A stretch of DNA of 7,471 bases from JBFKAV01 sp041621405 (lineage in GTDB: Bacteria; Pseudomonadota; Alphaproteobacteria; Rhodobacterales; Rhodobacteraceae). Under the pieces are notes generated by a model. That model did not search any database. It had not been told where the DNA came from and saw only the letters and a program-made list of their open reading frames with translations. Shown in pieces: positions 1-5,722 of the stretch. The stretch is from contig JBFKAV010000165.1 in assembly GCA_041621405.1 (NCBI GenBank), forward strand, positions 1-7,471, written 5' to 3'. Each line of letters begins with the position of its first letter. Position 1 is the stretch's first letter. The translations under genes and the position numbers were made by a program.

Positions 1-276
1 CTTGAGCCCGTCCCAGGTCAAGGGCACCTTGATCGCGATGTTCTTGGCGATCTTGGCGAGCTCGCGGCCCTCGGCGATCATCCCCTTGGCGTCGAGCGCC
101 ACCGTCTCGGCGCTGACCGGACCCGAGACCATGTCGCAGATCTCCTTCGTCACCTCGCGGATGTCGCGCCCGGCCTTCATGATCAGCGAGGGGTTGGTCG
201 TCACTCCGTCTACCATGCCGAGTTCATTAAGCTCGCGGATCGCGTCCGTGTCGGCGGTGTCGACAAAGAATTTCAT
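1..276 (-). CDS. fsa: Fructose-6-phosphate aldolase / transaldolase-like protein, N-terminal part (cut by window edge)
   Basis: The gene starts at an ATG (complement of 274-276) and runs leftward off the window, so only the first 92 residues are visible; the family is usually about 215-220 residues. The N-terminus MKFFVDTADTDAI, the motif DGVTTNPSLI (residues 23-32) and IKVPLT (82-87) are hallmarks of the small transaldolase family (FSA/TalC/MipB), which are soluble cytoplasmic TIM-barrel enzymes. Lys83 in the KVP motif is the expected Schiff-base lysine. The enzyme should cleave or form fructose-6-phosphate from dihydroxyacetone and glyceraldehyde-3-phosphate, or act as a transaldolase moving a dihydroxyacetone unit in the pentose phosphate pathway. 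These two activities cannot be separated from this fragment. A GGGGAG/GGAG purine run lies just upstream of the ATG. The gene is divergent from priA, and the pairing probably reflects shared chromosomal position rather than shared function. Confidence 0.93.
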   Translation of the reverse strand, partial: MKFFVDTADTDAIRELNELGMVDGVTTNPSLIMKAGRDIREVTKEICDMVSGPVSAETVALDAKGMIAEGRELAKIAKNIAIKVPLTWDGLK

Positions 277-365
277 GGGCTCCACTCCCCGGGGTTGTGA
301 CGGCTTTCGCCGGCTGTCATAGCCGATGCGGGCCGGGCCCGGAACCCCCGGCAAGGAGAGAAGGG
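277..365. promoter_or_regulatory. Divergent fsa/priA intergenic region, presumed promoters
   Basis: These 89 bp separate the two divergent start codons and must hold the nearest promoters for both. On the plus strand, TTGTGA (295-300) and CATAGC (318-323) are spaced 17 bp apart, a weak match to a -35/-10 pair that would serve priA. I see no convincing pair for fsa. CGGCT occurs at 301-305 and 311-315, and the second copy can pair with AGCCG at 321-325 in a small hairpin. CCGGGCCCGG (333-342) is a perfect palindrome but may only reflect high GC. The promoter assignment is inference. Confidence 0.4.
353..358 (+). promoter_or_regulatory. priA ribosome binding site
   Basis: AAGGAG lies 7 nt upstream of the GTG at 366. 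This strong site decides the priA start: the reading frame is open back to a GTG at 297, but the 23 extra residues are unlike a PriA N-terminus and that codon has no comparable site. Confidence 0.85.
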
Positions 366-2555
366 GTGAGCCAAGGCGAGCTTTTTCAGGCCGGCGAATC
401 GGTGGGCGTGCTGACCACCGAGCCCCTGGACCGTATCCTCACCTACACCGCCCCGGAGGAGGGCTGCGCCACCGGCGATTTCGTCGAGGTTCCGCTCGGC
501 CCCCGCCGCGTCATCGGCGTGGTCTGGGAGAAGGGCGATGCGGAGTTCGACCGCGCCAGGCTCCGCCCCGTCGGCCGCGTCCTCGACGCGCCGCCGATGC
601 GCCCCGAGCTTCGCGCCTTCCTCGCGCGCGCCGCCGACTACACGCTGACGCCGCTCTCGGCGATGCTGCGGCTCGCCACCCGCACGCCGGCCCTCGTCGA
701 CGCGCCGGCGATGCGCAAGGTCTACCGCCGCGGCCCGGCCGAACCCTCGCGCCTCACCGAACCCCGCGCCCGGGTGCTCGCGGCGCTCGCCGCGTGGGGC
801 GGCGCCGCCATCACGCTGGGCGAGCTCGCCCAAGCCGCGGGCGTAACCGCCCAGGTGATCAAGGGGCTCGTCGCTCAGGGCGCGGTCCTCGAGGAGGAAA
901 GCCCCCGCGATCTGCCCTATCCAAGGCTCGACCCCGACCTCCCCGGCCTCGACCTCACGCCGGACCAGGAGGCCGCGGCAAAGGCACTCCGCACGGCCGC
1001 CGGGCGCTACTCAACGACGCTTCTCAAGGGCGTCACCGGCTCCGGCAAGACCGAGGTCTACCTCGAGGCCGTCGCCGAATGCCTCAAGCGCGGCCGCCAG
1101 GCGCTGGTGCTGCTGCCCGAGATCGCCCTCACCCAGGGCTTCCTCGCCCGCGTCGAGCACCGCTTCGGCGCGCGGCCCGCCGAATGGCATTCCGGCGTCA
1201 CGCTGACCGAGCGCCGCCGGCTCTGGCGCATGGCCGCCGAAGGCGAGGCCACACTCACCGTCGGCGCCCGCTCGGCGCTGTTCCTGCCCTACCGCAACCT
1301 CGGGCTCGTCGTCGTCGACGAGGAGCACGACAGCTCCTACAAGCAGGAAGACGGGGTGCTCTACAACGCCCGCGACATGGCCGTCCTGCGCGCCTCGATC
1401 GCCGAGGCACAGGTGATTCTGTCCTCGGCCACGCCCAGTCTGGAGTCCTGGACCAACGCCGAGGCCGGCAAGTACGCCCGGCTCGACCTCACCGCCCGCT
1501 TCGGCCCCGCCGACCTGCCCGAAATGCGCGCCATCGACATGCGCGGCGAGGAGCTGCCGTCCGACCACTGGCTCTCGCCCAGCCTGAGGCGCGCGGTCGA
1601 GGCCCGTCTTGCGGCCGGCGAGCAATCGCTCCTCTTCCTCAACCGGCGCGGCTACGCGCCGGTCACGCTCTGCCGCGCCTGCGGCCACCAGGTCGGCTGC
1701 GAGCACTGCGACGCCCGGATGGTCGAGCACCGGTTCCTGAAGCGGCTGATGTGCCACCAGTGCGGCGAGACGAAGCCGATCCCGCAAGCCTGCCCGGCCT
1801 GCGGCGCCGAGGGCCGGCTCGCCCCGATCGGGCCCGGCGTCGAGCGGCTGGCCGAGGAGGTCGCCAGCCTCTTCCCCGACGCGCGGCTCCGCGTTCTCTC
1901 CTCCGACCTCTTCGGCTCGGCCCGGGCGCTGAAGGCGGAAATCGAGGCGATTGCCGCCGGCGAAGCCGACATCGTCATCGGCACCCAGCTGGTCGCCAAG
2001 GGCCACAACTTTCCGCTCCTCACCCTGGTCGGGGTGATCGACGCCGACCTCGGGCTGCAGGGCTCCGACCTCCGCGCCGCCGAGCGCACCTTCCAGCTGA
2101 TGCGCCAGGTCGCCGGCCGCGCCGGCCGTGCCGACAAGCCCGGCCTGGCGCTCCTGCAGACCTTCCAGCCCGAGCACCCGGTGATCCGCGCGATCCTGAC
2201 CGGCAAGGAGGAGGCGTTCTGGCGCGCCGAGGCGAAGGAGCGCGAGGCACTTGGGATGCCGCCCCACGGCCGCCTCGCCGGCATCATCCTGTCCTCGCCC
2301 GACATCCAGGCGGTCTTCGACCTCGGCAACCACCTCACTCGCAATGACCAGCCGCTGCGAAGGATCGGCGCCCAGGTCTTCGGCCCCGCCCCGGCGCCGA
2401 TCGCGCGCATCCGTGGCCGCCACCGGGTGCGCCTCCTCGTGAAGGCGCCCAAATCCGCACCGCTGCAGCCCGCAATCGCCGCCTGGATCCGCCCGCTGAA
2501 GCTCCCCGCCAACCTGCGGCTGGCCATCGACATCGACCCGCAGTCGTTCTTCTGA
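366..2555 (+). CDS. priA: Primosomal protein N' (replication restart helicase PriA)
   Basis: PriA is a 3'-5' superfamily 2 DNA helicase that recognises abandoned replication forks and D-loops and starts reloading of the replicative helicase. The 729-residue product is close to the E. coli length of about 732. The N-terminal 3'-DNA-binding domain covers roughly residues 1-105 (LTTEPLDRILTY), followed by a winged-helix region around 128-178. The helicase core shows Walker A GVTGSGKT (222-229, Lys228), DEEH box (318-321), SAT motif (354-356), IGTQLVAKGHNFP (from about 538) and QVAGRAGR (581-588). Eight cysteines at 436, 439, 445, 448, 463, 466, 476 and 479 form four CxxC pairs, the two-zinc insertion typical of PriA. 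All key residues are present, so the protein should be active. The GTG start at 366 is chosen for its AAGGAG site. The gene appears monocistronic, since the next gene is convergent. Confidence 0.97.
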   Translation: MSQGELFQAGESVGVLTTEPLDRILTYTAPEEGCATGDFVEVPLGPRRVIGVVWEKGDAEFDRARLRPVGRVLDAPPMRPELRAFLARAADYTLTPLSAMLRLATRTPALVDAPAMRKVYRRGPAEPSRLTEPRARVLAALAAWGGAAITLGELAQAAGVTAQVIKGLVAQGAVLEEESPRDLPYPRLDPDLPGLDLTPDQEAAAKALRTAAGRYSTTLLKGVTGSGKTEVYLEAVAECLKRGRQALVLLPEIALTQGFLARVEHRFGARPAEWHSGVTLTERRRLWRMAAEGEATLTVGARSALFLPYRNLGLVVVDEEHDSSYKQEDGVLYNARDMAVLRASIAEAQVILSSATPSLESWTNAEAGKYARLDLTARFGPADLPEMRAIDMRGEELPSDHWLSPSLRRAVEARLAAGEQSLLFLNRRGYAPVTLCRACGHQVGCEHCDARMVEHRFLKRLMCHQCGETKPIPQACPACGAEGRLAPIGPGVERLAEEVASLFPDARLRVLSSDLFGSARALKAEIEAIAAGEADIVIGTQLVAKGHNFPLLTLVGVIDADLGLQGSDLRAAERTFQLMRQVAGRAGRADKPGLALLQTFQPEHPVIRAILTGKEEAFWRAEAKEREALGMPPHGRLAGIILSSPDIQAVFDLGNHLTRNDQPLRRIGAQVFGPAPAPIARIRGRHRVRLLVKAPKSAPLQPAIAAWIRPLKLPANLRLAIDIDPQSFF

Positions 2556-2558
2556 GCC

Positions 2559-2573
2559 GCGGCGCGCTGCCGC
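2559..2573. terminator. Possible weak hairpin between convergent priA and the small exported gene
   Basis: The two stop codons are 42 bp apart. GCGGC (2559-2563) and GCCGC (2569-2573) can form a 5-bp stem with a 5-nt loop right after the priA stop. No T tract follows on either strand, so this is not a clear intrinsic terminator, and such short stems are common at this GC content. Confidence 0.2.
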
Positions 2574-2597
2574 CGGAGGCTGGGTCCCGGCCCGAGG

Positions 2598-2966
2598 CTA
2601 GTTCAACGCCCGCCGCTCCCGCACCGGAAAGCGCAGGCCGTCCTCGGTGATCAGCACCAGCCCGCCCGCAGCTTCGACGAAGTAATCGCAGCGCCCGAAG
2701 CCGTTGTCGAAGGTCACGCAGACCGAGCTTTCGTCGGTCACCGCGTAGCGGCCGACGAATGGCCCGTCCTCGGGCGTGTAGCGGTATTCGTAGCTGCCGT
2801 CCGCGCGAAAGATCGCCCGGCTGGAATCGTAGAATTCCAGCAGATGGCCCGAAAGCAGCGCTCCGAGCTCCGCCTGGCGAAGCCGCTGGTCGCTCTCGCG
2901 CAGACCCTGCTGCGCCGCGGCACCCAGCGGGGCTAGCAGCAGCGCAAGAAGGATCGTCCATCTCAT
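2598..2966 (-). CDS. Small exported protein of unknown function
   Basis: This is a 122-residue protein whose function I do not recognise. The N-terminus has a short positive start (MRW), a hydrophobic core (TILLALLLAPLG) and an AAA-QQ site, so signal peptidase I cleavage after Ala18 is likely. The mature part of about 104 residues would be periplasmic. It begins with a charged, probably helical segment (residues 22-45), followed by a beta-rich part with aromatic and glycine turns: EFYDSSRAIFRADGSYEYRY, GPFVGRY and VTFDNG. Cys83 and Cys93 are the only cysteines of the mature part and could form a disulfide. The shape resembles small hypothetical proteins common in Rhodobacteraceae, from memory only. 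The ATG at 2964-2966 is chosen because it gives a complete signal peptide and has AAGGGAG 7 nt upstream; an in-frame ATG further upstream would bury the signal peptide. It is convergent to priA and 238 bp downstream of the ycjF-like gene, so it probably has its own promoter. Confidence 0.8.
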   Translation of the reverse strand: MRWTILLALLLAPLGAAAQQGLRESDQRLRQAELGALLSGHLLEFYDSSRAIFRADGSYEYRYTPEDGPFVGRYAVTDESSVCVTFDNGFGRCDYFVEAAGGLVLITEDGLRFPVRERRALN

Positions 2967-3204
2967 CCCGGCTCTCCCTTCCGGCCCGAGCCTAGCCGGA
3001 TCCCGCCGCAATGGCCCCATCACGGCTGCGCGAGCGCCCGAAGCGCACCGGGCGCGGGTCTCGTGGCCAGCCGTGAAATCCCGCGACAGAGGTTGAGAAA
3101 GAGTGAATCTGTTACCGCTATCACAAGCGAGATCAGCAGTTTGCGCGGTCCTTTCACCGTGAAATGCGCCCTCGTATCACGGGGCATCCTCCGGGAGCCC
3201 GGCC
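2967..3204. other. Intergenic region upstream of the small exported gene
   Basis: This 238-bp gap contains no gene I can support. Its middle (about 3070-3185) is clearly less GC-rich than the surrounding genes. It should hold the promoter for the leftward small exported gene, but I find no clear -35/-10 pair on the minus strand. On the plus strand TTGAGA (3093-3098) and CGCTAT (3116-3121) are 17 bp apart, yet nothing obvious lies downstream on that strand. CCGTGAAAT occurs at 3071-3079 and again at 3157-3165. A minus-strand reading frame at 3020-3187 encodes 55 residues with a hydrophobic stretch. Its ATG directly abuts a GGAGG with no spacing, so I do not call it a gene. Confidence 0.5.
3152..3164. 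promoter_or_regulatory. Inverted repeat TTTCAC-C-GTGAAA, possible operator
   Basis: Six-base arms TTTCAC and GTGAAA are perfect complements around a single central base. It lies about 190 bp upstream of the small exported gene and 41 bp past the stop of the ycjF-like gene. A second half-site-like GTGAAAT is at 3073-3079. The size and symmetry fit a dimeric transcription factor site, but no regulator can be named and chance occurrence is possible. Confidence 0.3.
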
Positions 3205-4194
3205 TCAGCCGCCGCCGAACAGCCCCGTCAGCGCCCGCTGTATCAGGTTGGTGACGCGCGGCCGCGGCAGCGCCCGGAACGGCAGCGGCCGGCAGACCTC
3301 GATCGCCGCCACCCCGACCCGCGCCGTCAGCGCGCCGTTGACCACGCCCTCCCCGAACCGCCGCGAGAGCTTGGCGAGCACGCCCCCGCCCGCGACCGAG
3401 CCGATCAGGTCGTCGCCCACCGCCACCGCCCCGGTCGCCACCAGGTGCCCCATCACCGCCCGCGCCAGCCGCCACGAGCCGAGCACGCCGGCGCGGCCGC
3501 CGTAGACTTCCGCGATCGCTCGGATCATCCTGAGGTTCGCGGTCAGCGCCGCAACCACGTCGGCGAGCGCCAGCGGCACCAGCGCCGTCACCGCCGCCAC
3601 CGTCCGCGCCGCCGTCTCGACCTCCCGCCGCGCCGCCGCGTCGAGGGGTGCGAGCAGCTCCGCCTCGGCCAGCTCGAGCACCGCCTCGGCGTCGAACATC
3701 TCCAGAGCCCGCGCCTCGAGCCGCTCGCGTCCGGACGCGAGCTCGCGCCGGCCGGCATAGAGCGAGCCGAGGCGCGCCGACACCCCCCGCGCCGCCTCAA
3801 GGTCGCCTCCCGCCAGGGCCGCATCCGCCGCCCGGTGCAGCGCATCGACCCGCCTCAACCGGGCCAGCGCCCCGAGCTCGCGAAGCGCGATCAGGAGCGC
3901 CGCGAGAAGCACCAGCGCGAACAGTCCCGCCGCCGCCCAGCCCAGCACCTCGTTCCGGGAGAGCATGCCGGTCACGAAGTCCCAGGCCGCCACCGAGACG
4001 AGGAACCCCACCAGCGCCACGAGCGCGGACCAGAACAGCCGCCCGAGCCGAGAGGGTCGCCGCGCCGCGAAGGCCATCGCCCCGGCCATGGCCCGGCCCT
4101 CCGGCAAGACCTCCGCGTCGGTCACCGGCGGCGCCGTGGCCGGCGTCAACTCGGCCGCGGCCTTTCGCTCAAGGATCACCGGTCGCTTAGCCAT
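3205..4194 (-). CDS. ycjF: YcjF-like inner membrane protein (DUF697 / TIGR01620 family)
   Basis: This 329-residue protein has the YcjF/TIGR01620 layout. A polar, Ala/Pro-rich N-terminus (about 1-50) is followed by two transmembrane helices (about 54-74 and 84-104) and a long cytoplasmic part. That part has an Ala/Arg/Glu-rich helical segment (about 105-200) and then the DUF697 domain, with NLRMIRAIAEVYGG from 220, GDDLIGS from 260, GEGVVNGALTARVG, and CRPLPF around Cys301. The molecular function of the family is not established. The gene lies 40 bp downstream of ycjX on the same strand, the order found in E. coli, which supports both assignments and co-transcription. The ATG at 4192-4194 is preferred over one 11 codons upstream (4225-4227), because GAGGAG lies 6 nt before it and the upstream ATG has no good site. 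It is a little shorter than the E. coli protein of about 350 residues. Confidence 0.88.
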   Translation of the reverse strand: MAKRPVILERKAAAELTPATAPPVTDAEVLPEGRAMAGAMAFAARRPSRLGRLFWSALVALVGFLVSVAAWDFVTGMLSRNEVLGWAAAGLFALVLLAALLIALRELGALARLRRVDALHRAADAALAGGDLEAARGVSARLGSLYAGRRELASGRERLEARALEMFDAEAVLELAEAELLAPLDAAARREVETAARTVAAVTALVPLALADVVAALTANLRMIRAIAEVYGGRAGVLGSWRLARAVMGHLVATGAVAVGDDLIGSVAGGGVLAKLSRRFGEGVVNGALTARVGVAAIEVCRPLPFRALPRPRVTNLIQRALTGLFGGG

Positions 4195-4200
4195 GCCAGA

Positions 4201-4206
4201 CTCCTC
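4201..4206 (-). promoter_or_regulatory. Ribosome binding site deciding the ycjF start
   Basis: On the minus strand GAGGAG ends 6 nt before the ATG at 4194. It lies inside the 40-bp ycjX-ycjF gap and supports the shorter of two in-frame ATG starts. Confidence 0.8.
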
Positions 4207-4234
4207 GGACGTTTCGGGGGCGCGCATCCGCGGC

Positions 4235-5653
4235 TCATCGCAACCGGTCCCCGATCAGGAACTCCGCCGCGCGGTCGAGCCGGATATGCGGCGGCCCCTC
4301 GCCGCGCCTGAGCGACAGCTTCGCCGGCGCGAACTCCATCACCGCGTAGTCCTGCCCGAGCCAGTCTCCCGCCCCGGCCCGCGCCGGGCCGAGGAGCGCG
4401 CCCGGATCCTCGGGCAGCTCGCCAGCATACATCGCGGCCTCACGCTGCGTCGAAGCAAGCCGCCCGCGCACCATGTCGAGCAGCTCGCCGCCGTGCTCGG
4501 CGGTCTCCTCCACCGTGGCCCTGAGCGAAGCGATCGCCATCGCCGCGGTCCGGGCGCCGGCGAAATCCGCACGGTCCTTCGCCTCGCGCAGCATCGCCTC
4601 GAGGATCGCGGCGAGCCGGCCGTGCTGGGAATGGTGCAGATAGTCCGCCTTGGTCGCCGCGAACAGGATCCGCTCAACCCGCCGGCCGCCGAGTAGCGCG
4701 GTCAGCCAGGCGTTCCGCCCGGGCCGGAAGGCGCCCAGGATCTCGGCCATCGCCCGGCGCATGTCCTCCATCGCCCGGGGGCCCGAATGGATCGCCCCCA
4801 GCACGTCCATCAGCACCACCTGGCGGTCGATCTTGGCGAAATGGTCGCGGAAGAAGGGCCGCACCACCTGCCGCTTGTAGGCCTCGTAGCGCCGCTCGAA
4901 CTCGCGCCAGAGCGCGCCGCGCCCGGGCCGCTCGGTTCCAGGCAGAGGTGCGAAGGTCAAGACCGGCGAGCCTTCGAGATCGCCCGGAAGCAGGAACCGC
5001 CCCGGCGTGCAGTCGGAATAGCCCGCCGCCCGCGCCGCCGTGAGATAGCCCGCGAAGGCCACCGCCAGCGCCTTCGCCTCGGTCTCCTCGAGCCGCGCCG
5101 CAGGATCGACGGTGCCGATCGCCGCCAGGTAGGCCGCCGCCTCAGCCCGCCCGGCGATCCGCTCCAGCACTTCCGCCGACCATGCGGCGTAGGACTTGTC
5201 GAGGAGCGCGAGGTCGAGAAGCCACTCGCCGGGATAGTCCACGATGTCGAGATGCACCGTGCGCGGCCCCGACAACGCGCCGAGGAAGCCGGAGGGCTGG
5301 ACCCTGAGCGAGAGGCGGAGCTCGGAAACCCTCCGCGTGCTTTCGGGCCAGTGCGGCTCGGGGCCTGTCAGCGCCGCCAGATGCGCCTCGTAGTCGAAGC
5401 GCGGCACGGTGTCGTCGGGCTGCGGCTGCAGCCAGGCCGCGCGGACTGCGCCCTCGCGCGCAGCAAGGAGCTGCGGCATCCGGCCACGGTCCATCAGGTT
5501 GGCCACCAGCGCGGTGATGAACACGGTCTTGCCCGAGCGCGCCAGCCCGGTCACGCCGAGCCGGATCACTGGCTCGAACAGCGCCTCGCTGACGCCCTGC
5601 GTGACCTCCTCGATCGCCCCCGCGATCCCGTCCGCGATCCTGCCGATGACCAC
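4235..5653 (-). CDS. ycjX: YcjX family P-loop NTPase (DUF463)
   Basis: This 472-residue protein matches the YcjX family, whose members are cytoplasmic GTPase-like proteins linked to stress in enterobacteria. The family's cellular role is not settled. Visible nucleotide-binding motifs are the P-loop GLARSGKT (36-43, Lys42), the switch-II-like DYPGEW (139-144) preceded by a hydrophobic strand, and the G4-like TKAD (334-337), which suggests guanine specificity. The C-terminal part (about 345-472) contains alpha/beta segments and ends with RAAEFLIGDRL. Length is close to E. coli YcjX (about 465). The start is a GTG (complement of 5651-5653) with a GAGGGG purine run about 5 nt upstream; a family-like N-terminal helix leads into the P-loop, as expected. 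It is followed by ycjF 40 bp downstream and preceded by the OmpA-family gene 69 bp upstream, with a strong hairpin in that gap. A heat-shock link is known for the E. coli pair, but I see no such promoter here. Confidence 0.93.
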   Translation of the reverse strand: MVIGRIADGIAGAIEEVTQGVSEALFEPVIRLGVTGLARSGKTVFITALVANLMDRGRMPQLLAAREGAVRAAWLQPQPDDTVPRFDYEAHLAALTGPEPHWPESTRRVSELRLSLRVQPSGFLGALSGPRTVHLDIVDYPGEWLLDLALLDKSYAAWSAEVLERIAGRAEAAAYLAAIGTVDPAARLEETEAKALAVAFAGYLTAARAAGYSDCTPGRFLLPGDLEGSPVLTFAPLPGTERPGRGALWREFERRYEAYKRQVVRPFFRDHFAKIDRQVVLMDVLGAIHSGPRAMEDMRRAMAEILGAFRPGRNAWLTALLGGRRVERILFAATKADYLHHSQHGRLAAILEAMLREAKDRADFAGARTAAMAIASLRATVEETAEHGGELLDMVRGRLASTQREAAMYAGELPEDPGALLGPARAGAGDWLGQDYAVMEFAPAKLSLRRGEGPPHIRLDRAAEFLIGDRLR

Positions 5654-5667
5654 TGCCGCCCCTCGCT

Positions 5668-5693
5668 GCGCCCGCCCAACATAGGGCGGGCGC
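5668..5693. promoter_or_regulatory. Perfect 10-bp G+C hairpin in the leader of ycjX
   Basis: GCGCCCGCCC (5668-5677) and GGGCGGGCGC (5684-5693) are exact complements around a 6-nt loop. In the transcript reading into ycjX the loop is UAUGUU, and the stem ends 14 nt before the GTG start, next to the Shine-Dalgarno purines. No U tract follows, so it is not a canonical terminator. It could limit read-through from the OmpA-family gene, protect mRNA ends, or affect ycjX translation. Read as DNA, TATGTT also resembles a -10 element, but no good -35 lies 16-18 bp upstream. Confidence 0.6.
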
Positions 5694-5722
5694 CGGAGCG
5701 TTCCTAGTGTGGCACCGCCGGC

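Noticed and set aside
326..2347. 673-residue Arg/Pro-rich open frame on the plus strand inside priA
   Set aside because: It is a different frame of the same DNA with typical GC-rich shadow composition.
1011..2423. 470-residue open frame on the minus strand inside priA
   Set aside because: It lies fully opposite a priA with all family motifs, has Ala/Gly/Arg/Asp-biased composition and no recognisable domain. Long antisense frames are expected at this GC content.
2335..2961. 208-residue minus-strand frame overlapping the small exported gene and the priA end
   Set aside because: It is a frame-shifted reading of the small exported gene; the other frame has the signal peptide and a proper ribosome binding site.
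3103..3124. GTGA...TCAC as a CRP/FNR-type site
   Set aside because: The half-sites are 14 nt apart instead of the 6 nt typical for CRP, so the match is not meaningful.
3191..3202. CCGGG-AG-CCCGG hairpin as a terminator after ycjF
   Set aside because: The possible stem is only 4-5 bp with a tiny loop and no T tract; it is better explained by high GC.
4787..5707. 306-residue plus-strand frame opposite ycjX
   Set aside because: It is a shadow of ycjX, rich in Arg/Pro/His, with no family motif.
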